Source of the DNA: a bacterium
GTDB taxonomy: Bacteria > Actinomycetota > Acidimicrobiia > Spongiisociales > ZC4RG35
Direction of reading: 5' to 3'
DNA length: 64,000 nt
Assembly (NCBI GenBank): GCA_028823995.1
Contig: JAPPFD010000025.1
Span: 1 to 64,000 of the forward strand
Shown in pieces: positions 36,821 to 45,490 of this stretch (its first letter is position 1; every line of letters begins with the position of its first letter). The notes under the pieces are model-generated. The model was not told where the DNA came from, ran no database searches, and was given only the letters and a program-made list of their open reading frames with translations. A program made the translations under genes and the position numbers.

Positions 36821-39670
36821 TCAATCTTCCATATAGGACTCGATGGGCGGGCAGGAGCACTGGAGATTGCGGTCGCCCTCCACGTTGTCCACCCGGCCCA
36901 CCGGCGACCAGTACTTGTCCCGGGCCTGGCCCGCCCCCGGATATGCGGCCACCGAGCGGGGATAGGCGTGGTCCCAGGCGTCGGCCGTCACCACCCGGGA
37001 GGTGTGGGGGGCGTGGTGTAGGGGGTTGTCGTCGCGGGGCCAATCGCCGGTCTCGATCCGCCGAATCTCCTCGCGGATGGACAGCATGGCGTCGCAGAAC
37101 CGGTCGAGTTCCGCCAACGGCTCCGACTCGGTGGGCTCGATCATGAGCGTGCCGGGCACCGGGAAGCTGAGGGTGGGAGCATGGAACCCGTAGTCGGTCA
37201 GGCGCTTGGCCACGTCCTCGGCGCTCACCCCGGCCGAGTCCCCGAACTCTCTGAGGTCGACGATCACCTCGTGCGCCACCCTGCCCTGGTCGCCCACATA
37301 CAGGACACGGTAGTCGCCTGACAACCGGGTGGTCAGGTAGTTGGCGGCCAGGATGGCGATCTCGGTTGCCCGGGCCAGCCCGTCCGGGCCCATCATTCTC
37401 ATGTACATCCACGGGATGGGCAGGATCCCCGCCGACCCCCACGGTGCAGCGGATATCGGGCCGATCCCGGTGGATGGGCCGGCGGCGCTCTGCAGGGGGT
37501 GGTTGGGAAGGTATGGCGCCAGGTGGGCCCCGACCGCCACCGGTCCCACGCCCGGCCCCCCTCCCCCGTGCGGGATGGTAAAGGTCTTGTGGAGGTTGAG
37601 GTGTGAGACGTCGGCGCCGAACCTGCCCGGCTGGGCCAGTCCGACCAGGGCGTTCAGATTGGCCCCGTCCACGTACACCTGGCCCCCGGAGGAGTGGACC
37701 ATCTCGCACACCTGGCTGACGCTCTCCTCGAACACGCCATGGGTGGAGGGATAGGTGATCATGATGGCGGCCAACTGGTCGCCGTGGCGGACCAACTTCT
37801 CCTTCAGGTCCACCAGGTCGATGTTCCCCTGGTCATCGCAGTCCACCACCACGATACGCATGCCGGCCATCACAGCCGAGGCGGCGTTGGTCCCGTGCGC
37901 CGAGGAGGGAATGAGGCACACCCGCCGGTGGTCCTCCCCCCGGTCCTGGTGGTAGGCGCGGATCGCCGCCAGCCCGGCCAACTCCCCCTGGGAGCCGGCA
38001 TTGGGCTGCAGCGACACCGCCGCGTAGCCGGTGATCTCGGTCAGCCAGTCCTCCAGGTCGGAGAAGAGTTGCAGATAGCCCTCGGCCTGGTCGATGGGGG
38101 CGAAGGGATGGATGTCGGAGAACTCCGGCCAGGTGACCGGGATCATCGACGAGGCGGGGTTCAGTTTCATCGTGCAGGACCCCAGGGGGATCATGGTGCG
38201 GTCCAGAGCCAGGTCCCGGTCGGAGAGACGCCGGATGTAGCGGAGCATCTCGTGCTCGGAGTGGTAGGTGTTGAAGACCGGATGAGTCATGAACTCGCTC
38301 CGCCGGGAGAGTCGCTGCGGGAAGGAGGGCTCGACGCCCTCTTCGGGAAGGGTCGCCGCGAAGGCTGAGAGCGCCCGGGACGCTGTCTCTTCGTCGGTGG
38401 TCTCGTCCAGGGAGATCCCCACCCTCTCGGAGTCGATGCGTCTCAGGTTGATCCCGGCCGCCAGCGCTCGGTCCATCACCAGGTCGGCTGCTCTTCCCGC
38501 CCTGACCGACAGCGTGTCGAACCATGCGGCGTTCTCCACTCCCCATCCCGCCGAGCGGAGCCCGGCCGCCACCCGGGAGGTGAGAGTGTTGACCCGGCGG
38601 GCGATCCCCTTCAGCCCTTCCGGTCCGTGCCAGCACCCGTAGAAGGAGGCCATGACCGCCAGGAGAACCTGAGCCGTGCAGATGTTGGAGGTGGCGCGCT
38701 GGCGCCGGATGTGCTGTTCGCGGGTCTGGAGAGCCAGTCGGAGGGCGGGGTCCCCGTTCGAGTCCTTCGACATTCCCGCCAGCCGTCCGGGAAGGGACCG
38801 GACGTGTCGTTCTAGGGTGGCGATGAAGCCGGCGTGGGGACCGCCGAACATCATGGGCACGCCGAAACGCTGTGAGGACCCCACCGCGATGTCCGCCCCC
38901 CACTCCCCGGGCGGGGAAAGCAGGGTGAGCGCCAGAAGGTCGGTGGCGACCACCACCACCATTCCCGCGGCTCGGGCCTCTTCCACGGTGGGGATCAGGT
39001 CCCTCACCTCACCGCCGCCTCCCGGATACTGGAGCATCAGTCCGAAGGACTCCCCGTCGAGGAAGTCCATGTCGTCGGGGTGGGCCACCGCCACGTCGAT
39101 GTCCATCCAGCGGGCCCGGGCGCGGATAACCTCGATGGTCTGGGGGAAGGCGTCGACGTCCACCCAGAAGCGCAGGGCGCGGCGGCGACGGGAGATTCGG
39201 CGCGCCATGGTCATCGCCTCGGCGGCGGCGGTGCCCTCGTCGAGCAGGGAGCAGTTGGAGATCTGCATGCCGGTCAGGTCGGAGACCATGGTCTGGAAGT
39301 TGAGGAGCGCCTCCAGCCGGCCCTGGGAGATCTCCGGCTGATAGGGCGTGTAGGCGGTGTACCAGGCGGGGTTCTCCAGCACCGTCCGGAGTATCACCGA
39401 GGGGACATGGACGTTGTAATAGCCCATTCCGATCATGGAAGTCATCGCCCGGTTGCGGGAGGCGATCTCCCCCAGGCTCCGGAGGGCGGCGGGCTCTGTG
39501 AGGGCGGCCGGCAGATCCAGGGAATCGCGCATCCGGATAGAGGCGGGGACCGTCTCGGCCATCAACCGGTCGATAGAGTCGACGCCCACCGTCTCGAGCA
39601 TCGCCGTGATGTCATCGGGGCGGGGACCGATGTGCCGGGAGGAGAAGTCGAGGGGTTGGCGGGGGGTCAT
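36821..39670 (-). CDS. gcvP: Glycine dehydrogenase (P protein)
   Basis: 949 residues, the fused P1-P2 form. It is the pyridoxal-phosphate decarboxylase of the glycine cleavage system. The PLP lysine is in [17 protein letters not shown] near residue 690, and the glycine-rich GSQGELAG and SAHGTNAAS loops fit the family. ATG 39670 follows a tandem glycine riboswitch. gcvT and gcvH are not in this window. Confidence 0.95.
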   Translation of the reverse strand: MTPRQPLDFSSRHIGPRPDDITAMLETVGVDSIDRLMAETVPASIRMRDSLDLPAALTEPAALRSLGEIASRNRAMTSMIGMGYYNVHVPSVILRTVLENPAWYTAYTPYQPEISQGRLEALLNFQTMVSDLTGMQISNCSLLDEGTAAAEAMTMARRISRRRRALRFWVDVDAFPQTIEVIRARARWMDIDVAVAHPDDMDFLDGESFGLMLQYPGGGGEVRDLIPTVEEARAAGMVVVVATDLLALTLLSPPGEWGADIAVGSSQRFGVPMMFGGPHAGFIATLERHVRSLPGRLAGMSKDSNGDPALRLALQTREQHIRRQRATSNICTAQVLLAVMASFYGCWHGPEGLKGIARRVNTLTSRVAAGLRSAGWGVENAAWFDTLSVRAGRAADLVMDRALAAGINLRRIDSERVGISLDETTDEETASRALSAFAATLPEEGVEPSFPQRLSRRSEFMTHPVFNTYHSEHEMLRYIRRLSDRDLALDRTMIPLGSCTMKLNPASSMIPVTWPEFSDIHPFAPIDQAEGYLQLFSDLEDWLTEITGYAAVSLQPNAGSQGELAGLAAIRAYHQDRGEDHRRVCLIPSSAHGTNAASAVMAGMRIVVVDCDDQGNIDLVDLKEKLVRHGDQLAAIMITYPSTHGVFEESVSQVCEMVHSSGGQVYVDGANLNALVGLAQPGRFGADVSHLNLHKTFTIPHGGGGPGVGPVAVGAHLAPYLPNHPLQSAAGPSTGIGPISAAPWGSAGILPIPWMYMRMMGPDGLARATEIAILAANYLTTRLSGDYRVLYVGDQGRVAHEVIVDLREFGDSAGVSAEDVAKRLTDYGFHAPTLSFPVPGTLMIEPTESEPLAELDRFCDAMLSIREEIRRIETGDWPRDDNPLHHAPHTSRVVTADAWDHAYPRSVAAYPGAGQARDKYWSPVGRVDNVEGDRNLQCSCPPIESYMED

Positions 39671-39707
39671 GGGAACTCCATTGGGACGCGGTCGGCTTCG
39701 GCCTCCC

Positions 39708-39882
39708 CGCTGTCCCGGTTGCCTGAGAGTTTCGCTCCGCCCGGCGGAGGTTGCTCCTTCGGCGGCGGCCCTGGTCCGCCCTCTTCAGCTCTGCCTATTC
39801 GACGCGGTCCCTTTTGCCTGAGAGATTCTTGGGAGGTTCTTGCCCCTTCGGCGTCTCGACCTGCGAGACTCTCCCGCGTCGT
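39708..39882 (-). ncRNA. Tandem glycine riboswitch (gcvT element)
   Basis: Upstream of gcvP on the minus strand are two glycine aptamers. The first (about 39802-39880) has GGGAGAGTC, GCCGAAGGGGCAAG and TCTCAGGCAAAAGGGACCG. The second (about 39708-39795) has a stem ending AGAGGG, GCCGAAGGAGCAACCTCC and CTCTCAGGCAACCGGGACAG. Both contain the conserved CAGGCAAAAGGAC-type 3' core. The short linker between them is typical of cooperative tandem elements. Glycine binding most often turns the downstream cleavage genes on. No clear terminator is resolved between it and the start codon. Confidence 0.9.
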
Positions 39883-39938
39883 TTCACTGGCATTACACAT
39901 TGTAAGACGGTCCGTGCGTCAGGAGGGGAGATAAGCGG

Positions 39939-39962
39939 GTGACAAAGACCTTTCGACCGTGA
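39939..39962 (+). CDS. Possible seven-codon upstream ORF
   Basis: GTG at 39939 lies eight bases after the strong ribosome-binding site AGGAGGGGAG (39921-39930). It reads seven sense codons and stops at TGA 39960-39962, which overlaps the GTG start of the next gene (39959). Ribosomes may enter here and re-initiate at the transporter gene. This could instead be chance with the true start further downstream. Confidence 0.3.
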   Translation: MTKTFRP

Positions 39963-40420
39963 ACCTTCGGTTAACCTCACCGATGGTGGGCGCGGCTGCG
40001 GTAGTTGTCATTGGGTTGCTGGGAGGGGCGGTGGCCGCCGTCCAGAGCCAGATGATGGGGGCCCTGGAGCAGAGGGTGGGGATGGTGGCAGGGACCGCCG
40101 CCAATTTCGTGATCGGCGCCGCGGCCATGGCTCTGGTGTTGCTGGCCGCCAGGGGTCCCTCGCTGGCCGAGTGGCAAAGGGTTCCCCCCTATCTGTTCCT
40201 GGCCGGGATCGCCGGGATCCTCATCATCGGCAGCATCGCCTTCACGGTCGCCCGGGTGGGGGTTCTGGCCGGCTCGATGCTCCTGGTCACCGCCCAGTTG
40301 ACCGGCGGAACGATCATCGACCACTTCGGGTGGATGGGAGCATCGGTCCGGGAACTCTCTTTGAGCAAGCTCCTGGGGATCATGTTCCTGGTGCTGGGCG
40401 CCCGCCTGGTGCTGCGCTGA
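39959..40420 (+). CDS. DMT-superfamily membrane protein (DUF606/YdcZ)
   Basis: 153 residues, about five membrane helices. GGAVAAVQSQMMG near the N-terminus and LLVTAQLTGGTIIDHFGW late in the protein are characteristic of the DUF606 family of drug/metabolite-type transporters. The substrate is unknown. The GTG start is not preceded by its own ribosome-binding site; an ATG at 39983 is an alternative. It diverges from the riboswitch-gcvP transcript and converges with two EamA transporter genes. Confidence 0.82.
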   Translation: MNLRLTSPMVGAAAVVVIGLLGGAVAAVQSQMMGALEQRVGMVAGTAANFVIGAAAMALVLLAARGPSLAEWQRVPPYLFLAGIAGILIIGSIAFTVARVGVLAGSMLLVTAQLTGGTIIDHFGWMGASVRELSLSKLLGIMFLVLGARLVLR

Positions 40421-40431
40421 AAGCGGCCCGT

Positions 40432-41262
40432 TCAGAGAACTATCAGGGTGAGGGCGACGACCGAGAGCGCCAGTCCCATCATGCGGTGCGGCGAGATCCT
40501 CTGTTTGTCGACGATCCGGCCCAGGATGGCGACCACCACCGGATAGAAGGAGGAGGCGACCGCCACCAGTCCGAACGGGCCGATCTGGACGGCCAGCAGG
40601 TAGGTGAGGTTGGCCAGGACGGCGCCTCCCGCAACCAGCGCCAGCACCCGAGCCTCCGGTGACAGGGAGAACGGGACCCGCCGGAGGCGCATCAGAACCG
40701 CCACCGACGCCAGCCCTCCCAGCTTGATGCTGACCAGGGGCCACAATCCGGCCTCCGAGGAGATCTGGGCCACTCCGATGAAGAACACCGAGAAGGTCAG
40801 TCCGGCGGCGAACCCGAAGAGCGCCATCGCCGGGCGGCCTCCCCGGCTCCTCTCCTGGACGGTGAGCCACAGGGCGGGAATGGCAACCATGACGCCCAGC
40901 CAGGACACCAGGGAATGACGCTCTCCCAGCGCCACCCCGAAGAGAAAGGGGACCAGCGCCAGGGTGACCGCCGAGACGGGCGCCACCACCGCCATCCTGC
41001 CTCTCGCCAGCCCTAGGAAGTAGAAGACCACACCGGCCACCCCCGCCACCCCGCTGACCAACCCCCATGAGAAGTCGGCAGGGGTCAGGTTGGCCCCCAC
41101 CACCAGATGATGGACCGCAGCGATGCAGAAGGCTAGCCCCAGGCCCGCCATGTTGGCCCATGCCGCAACCGCCAGCACCGGGCCCCGGCGGGTGGCCATA
41201 CCCCCCGCGAAGTCGAACACCCCGTAAAAGATGGAGGTCAGGACGGCCAGCAGGAACGCCAT
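40432..41262 (-). CDS. EamA/DMT family transporter, copy 1
   Basis: 276 residues with ten predicted membrane helices in two EamA repeats. It is a close paralogue of the protein at 41286-42131: both share AFLLA, the segment YG-x-x-DF-x-GG-x-ATRR, AVVAPVSAVTLALVPFLFGVA and the final IGPFGLV-x-V-x-S-x-FYPVV. Family members export amino acids, nucleosides or other metabolites. The specific substrate is unknown. The paralogue ends 24 bases upstream, so both may be on one transcript. Confidence 0.85.
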   Translation of the reverse strand: MAFLLAVLTSIFYGVFDFAGGMATRRGPVLAVAAWANMAGLGLAFCIAAVHHLVVGANLTPADFSWGLVSGVAGVAGVVFYFLGLARGRMAVVAPVSAVTLALVPFLFGVALGERHSLVSWLGVMVAIPALWLTVQERSRGGRPAMALFGFAAGLTFSVFFIGVAQISSEAGLWPLVSIKLGGLASVAVLMRLRRVPFSLSPEARVLALVAGGAVLANLTYLLAVQIGPFGLVAVASSFYPVVVAILGRIVDKQRISPHRMMGLALSVVALTLIVL

Positions 41263-41285
41263 CTACGCCGGATTCCCGATCATGC

Positions 41286-42131
41286 TCACCGGGTTATCAG
41301 CACCAACGAGACGACCGTGAGCGCCAGTCCCAGGAGTCGGTATGCCGAGATGCGTTCCTTCTCCACCACCCGGGCCAGCAGGGCTATCACCACCGGGTAG
41401 AAGGTGGAGACCACCGTGACCAGCCCGAACGGCCCGATCCTCACCGCCAACAGGTATGCCAGGTTGGCCAGGATGTCGCCCCCTGCGATGAGGGTCGGCA
41501 AACGCGCCTCCGGGGGAAGGCCGGGCCGGGTGCTCCGGGTGAACAGGACCCGGGTGTACACCAGGACCGTCAACAGAGCCAGTCCTCCTACTCGCATGGC
41601 CACCAGGGGCCACAGCCCCGACTCGGCCGACGTCTGGGCGAGGGCTACCAGGAACAGCGAAAACGTCACCCCGGCGGCCACGCCGTAGAGGGCCTTCCCG
41701 GGACGGTTCTGTGACGACCGGGTCTGGACGGTGAGCCACAGGGCGGGCAAGGCGACCAGGACGCCCAGCCAGGCCGCCACCGGATAGCGTTCTCCCGTAG
41801 CCACTCCGAACAGGAAAGGGACCAGGGCCAGGGTGACGGCCGACACCGGGGCCACCACCGCCATCTGACCCCTGGCCATTCCCTGAAAATAGAGGGCCAG
41901 TCCGGTCACTCCGGCCACTCCGCTGGTCAATCCCCAGGCCAGATCGGCGGGGGTAACCGAGGCGGCCGCTACCAGGTGATCGATCACGGCCACCAGGATG
42001 GCGATGACCAGCCCCACAACGTTGGCCCAGAGGGTCACCGCCAGCACATGGGCCCGGCGGGTGGCCAGCCCTCCGGAGAAGTCGCACACCCCGTATATGA
42101 GGGAACTCAGTCCCGCCAGCAGGAAGGCCAT
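41286..42131 (-). CDS. EamA/DMT family transporter, copy 2
   Basis: 281 residues, ten membrane helices, start at ATG 42131. The sequence aligns with copy 1 over its whole length and looks like a tandem duplication followed by divergence. The first EamA half is the more conserved between the copies. Start of the frame at 42188 would add 19 residues without family match. Substrate unknown. It is divergent from the MFS gene at 42318. Confidence 0.85.
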   Translation of the reverse strand: MAFLLAGLSSLIYGVCDFSGGLATRRAHVLAVTLWANVVGLVIAILVAVIDHLVAAASVTPADLAWGLTSGVAGVTGLALYFQGMARGQMAVVAPVSAVTLALVPFLFGVATGERYPVAAWLGVLVALPALWLTVQTRSSQNRPGKALYGVAAGVTFSLFLVALAQTSAESGLWPLVAMRVGGLALLTVLVYTRVLFTRSTRPGLPPEARLPTLIAGGDILANLAYLLAVRIGPFGLVTVVSTFYPVVIALLARVVEKERISAYRLLGLALTVVSLVLITR

Positions 42132-42317
42132 GGTGCTCCGGAGAACCGAGAGGGGTGGTAAAGACACATACAAGTAATGCCCGGCCACCGGGACAGGGCC
42201 GAGCGGAGATTAGCAGGCCAGGAGGCATTCCTCCCAAGAGGCCGGCGCCCGGACGGCCCCGGGATGCGCCTCAGCCGACCGGGCCGACCGAGGGCGGGCG
42301 TTAGTGTCTTGAGACAG

Positions 42318-43631
42318 ATGCGAAACGATCAGCGCACCATTCTCGGTTGGGCGATGTACGACTGGGCCAATTCGGCCTTCGTTGTGGTGATAGTCGGGAT
42401 CCTGCCTTCCTATTTCGGATCGTACATCGTCCCCGAAGAAGGATGGATGGGGTTGAGCGCCGAGTCCCTGTGGGGATACATGGTCGGGCTGATTTCCCTG
42501 GTGCTGTTTCTGATCACTCCCGTGTTGGGAGCCATAGCAGACTACAGCGCCCGGAGGCTGACTTTCTTGAGGGCATTCGCCTACGGGGGGGCGCTGTTCG
42601 CCACCTGCTTCGCCTTTGTCTCCACCGGCGACGTTCTCCTGGCCATGATCATGTTCTTGATTTCCCACTTCGGACTGGCGGCCGGCAACGTGTTCTACGA
42701 CGGCATCCTGCCGCTCATCACCACCGACGACACCATCGACCGAGTGAGCTCCAAGGGTTACGCCCTCGGGTACATAGGAGGGGGGATCTATCTGCTCTTC
42801 GCCATGATGTTCATCTTCTACGCGGACACCTTCGGAGTCGATGAGGCCCTTGCTGCCCGGATCGGAATCGGCGGGTCGGGATTGTGGTGGGCGGGTTTCT
42901 CCTGGTATGCACTGCGGCGTTTGAGGGAGGTGGGAACCGCCCAGGAGATGCCCCTCCGGCAAGGCGAGAGTCGGTCCCTGGCCTATGTTCGTCTGGGGTT
43001 CAGACGCACCTGGGTGACCGTCACCAGGTTGTCGCGCCACCGACACCTGTTGCTGTTCGTGGTGGCGTACATGTTCTACATCGACGGGGTGCAGACGGTC
43101 TTCAACATCTCCGCCATCTATGCCTCCGAGACCCTGGAGATAAGCACCGCCTTCATCGCGCTCGTTGTGCTGGTGGTGCAATTCACGGCCTTCTTCGGAG
43201 CCCTCCTGTTCGGCCGGCTCTCCGAATGGATCGGGCCCAAACGGTCGGTTGCCTCCGCTCTGGTCGTATGGATCGGAGTGCTGATAGCCGCTTACTACCT
43301 GCCGGTGGGTGGGAACTACCCGCTGCTGGCTGTGGGGATGGTGATCGGGGTGGTTCAGGGAGGCACTCAGGCGCTCAGTCGCAGCCTCTATGGATCCATG
43401 ATCCCCCAGCAAGCCTCCGCCGAGTTCTTCGGGTTCTTCTCGGTGTTCACCAAGTTCTCCGCCATCTGGGGGCCGATCATCTTTGCCACGTTCCGCGAAG
43501 TCACGGGTTCCAGCCGCCCGGCGGTGCTTTCGCTGATCTCCTTTTTCGCGGTGGGCTTTATCTTGCTGAGCTTTGTCAACGTTGAAAAAGCACGTGCGGG
43601 GCGCTCTGATTGGAGCGTTCTGGACGGCTAG
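42318..43631 (+). CDS. UMF1-type major facilitator transporter
   Basis: 437 residues, about twelve membrane helices. AMYDWANSAFVVVIVG at the N-terminus and the motif GQ-like segment GVVQGGTQALSRSLYGSMIP are typical of the UMF1/Atg22 group of MFS proteins. The substrate is unknown; eukaryotic Atg22 exports amino acids from vacuoles. The ATG at 42318 has no strong ribosome-binding site. The 186-base divergent region to copy 2 of the EamA pair presumably holds both promoters but I see no clear boxes. Confidence 0.9.
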   Translation: MRNDQRTILGWAMYDWANSAFVVVIVGILPSYFGSYIVPEEGWMGLSAESLWGYMVGLISLVLFLITPVLGAIADYSARRLTFLRAFAYGGALFATCFAFVSTGDVLLAMIMFLISHFGLAAGNVFYDGILPLITTDDTIDRVSSKGYALGYIGGGIYLLFAMMFIFYADTFGVDEALAARIGIGGSGLWWAGFSWYALRRLREVGTAQEMPLRQGESRSLAYVRLGFRRTWVTVTRLSRHRHLLLFVVAYMFYIDGVQTVFNISAIYASETLEISTAFIALVVLVVQFTAFFGALLFGRLSEWIGPKRSVASALVVWIGVLIAAYYLPVGGNYPLLAVGMVIGVVQGGTQALSRSLYGSMIPQQASAEFFGFFSVFTKFSAIWGPIIFATFREVTGSSRPAVLSLISFFAVGFILLSFVNVEKARAGRSDWSVLDG

Positions 43632-43654
43632 CCCCTCATCTCAACTGCATCGAG

Positions 43655-44857
43655 TCAGTTGAGGGCCATCCCCGTGTCGCTGTCGAAGAAGTGCAGTTTG
43701 GAGACATCCACGACCAACCGGATGCGCTCTCCCCCGCGGGGCGCGAAGTCGGGATTGACCCGGGCGACGAATTTGGTGCTGTCCCCCAGCGAGGAGACGT
43801 CGCTTCCCTCGTCCTCGAGGAGTTCGCGGATGTCGGGGGTGATGACCGGCGGCGCGGGCTTTGTGAAATGGACGTAGGCCTCGGATCCCAACTGCTCCAC
43901 CAGGTCTGCACCCACGCTGATGGTGGCCATGCCGTCGGCCCCGGAAGCCGCCGATGAGATCTCGAACGCCTCGGGCCTGATTCCCACCACCACCTGCGTC
44001 CCGGCGTGGGAGGCCAGACGGGGGTGGTTGGAGAGCACCTCCATGCTCAGGGGAACCTCTTCGTCCGCGAACGAGAGGGAGCCCCCGGCGCCGTTGGTCG
44101 TGATGGTCCCGTAGACGAAATTCATGGAGGGTGACCCGATGAATCCCGCCACGAACAGGTTGGCCGGATGGTCGTAGAGGACCCGGGGAGTGTCGATCTG
44201 CTGGAGGTTGGTCTGCTGCTCACCGGCTTTGCGGAGCACCGCCACCCGGTCCCCCATGGTCATCGCCTCCACCTGATCGTGGGTTACGTAGAGGGTGGTG
44301 GTCTTCAGCCGGTTGTGGAGCAGTCCCAGTTCCGAACGCATCTGGACCCGGAGCTTGGCGTCGAGGTTGGAGAGGGGCTCATCCATGAGGAAGGCGACCG
44401 GCTCCCGAACGATCGCTCTGCCCATCGCCACCCGTTGTCTCTGCCCTCCCGACAGTGACTTGGGCTTTCTGTCCATCAGTTCCGAGATCTCCAGGATGGC
44501 CGCGGCCTCGTCCACCCTACGGCGGATCTCGTCGCGGGGCATGCGGCGCATCTTCAAGCCGAACGCCATGTTGTCGAACACGCTCATGTGGGGATAGAGG
44601 GCGTAATTCTGGAAGACCATGGCGATGTCGCGGTCCTTGGGCGACACGTCGTTCACCACCTTCTCGCCGATCCTCAGGACCCCCTCGGTGACCTCCTCCA
44701 AACCGGCCACCATCCGCAGGAGAGTCGACTTGCCGCACCCCGAAGGGCCGACCAGCACTACGAATTCCCCATCCGCGACGTCGAGGCTGACATCGGTTAT
44801 CGCCCGGGTCCCTCCCGGATAGACCTTTCCGACGCTTTCAAATGTGATCGAGGACAC
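43655..44857 (-). CDS. Sugar ABC transporter ATPase (UgpC/MsmK/SugC type)
   Basis: 400 residues from a GTG start. Walker A GPSGCGKST (about 38-46), signature LSGGQRQRVAMGRA and Walker B FLMDEPLSNLDAKLR. The C-terminal 150 residues form the MalK-like OB (TOBE) regulatory domain. It would energise uptake of sugars or glycerol phosphate. No permease or binding protein lies nearby, so it may be a shared ATPase serving several importers, as MsiK does in actinobacteria (inference). Confidence 0.92.
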   Translation of the reverse strand: MSSITFESVGKVYPGGTRAITDVSLDVADGEFVVLVGPSGCGKSTLLRMVAGLEEVTEGVLRIGEKVVNDVSPKDRDIAMVFQNYALYPHMSVFDNMAFGLKMRRMPRDEIRRRVDEAAAILEISELMDRKPKSLSGGQRQRVAMGRAIVREPVAFLMDEPLSNLDAKLRVQMRSELGLLHNRLKTTTLYVTHDQVEAMTMGDRVAVLRKAGEQQTNLQQIDTPRVLYDHPANLFVAGFIGSPSMNFVYGTITTNGAGGSLSFADEEVPLSMEVLSNHPRLASHAGTQVVVGIRPEAFEISSAASGADGMATISVGADLVEQLGSEAYVHFTKPAPPVITPDIRELLEDEGSDVSSLGDSTKFVARVNPDFAPRGGERIRLVVDVSKLHFFDSDTGMALN

Positions 44858-44980
44858 GAATTGCTGCTTTCTCGGGATAGCTGGGCTTCGGTCCTAACTG
44901 TAGCCGACCCGCTGGCGGGTTTCCTCCTTGCCGGGTGACCCTAGGCCAGGCGCTCCAAACCGGGACCCTTCAAGGCGATG

Positions 44981-45484
44981 TCAGCTCCAGATCAGGAGGC
45001 CCGCATCCACCAGAGCCAGCACGGCGGTGCCGGCCACCGCCACCCCCGTGGCGATCAGCCAGGTGGCTCGGCGGAGGGGGACACCGAAAACGTAGGTGGC
45101 CAGTACCCCGCTCCACCCTCCGGTGAGCGGCAGGGGGATGGCGACCACCACTAAGAGCGCCAGGTCTCGCAGTCGGACGAACCGGGCGCTGTGGCGGCGA
45201 CGGGTGTGGGCGTAGAGACGGTCCAGGAACCGGCGGAGCCAGGCCAGGCGGTGGGGCGTGCAGTAGTTGTCGACCACGCCCAGCAGCCAGAAGACCACCG
45301 GCAGCGGCGCAAGGTTGCCGGCCACCGCCCAGATCCAGGTGGGAAGAGACCCCATCTCCAGCACGAGCCTCCCGAAGGGGATGCCTCCCCTCAGTTCGAG
45401 TACCGGAAGCGCCGAGATCAATGCCACCGCCACCGGGTCGGCCACCCCCCATCCATCGAGCAGTTCGACCAGGAATTCCCGCAC
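44981..45484 (-). CDS. Small multidrug export family membrane protein
   Basis: 167 residues, about five membrane segments. ALPVLELRGGIPFGRL near residue 25-40 is the family signature of the small multi-drug export group (COG2426, PF06695), and LPLTGGWSGVLATYVFG is the second conserved part. Real substrates are not established for the family. It is seven bases from the antiporter gene on the same strand. Confidence 0.85.
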   Translation of the reverse strand: MREFLVELLDGWGVADPVAVALISALPVLELRGGIPFGRLVLEMGSLPTWIWAVAGNLAPLPVVFWLLGVVDNYCTPHRLAWLRRFLDRLYAHTRRRHSARFVRLRDLALLVVVAIPLPLTGGWSGVLATYVFGVPLRRATWLIATGVAVAGTAVLALVDAGLLIWS

Positions 45485-45490
45485 GGGCGG

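Noticed and set aside
44907-44920. ACCCGC/GCGGGT hairpin followed by a T-rich stretch, terminator-like
   Set aside because: No plus-strand gene ends nearby that it could terminate.
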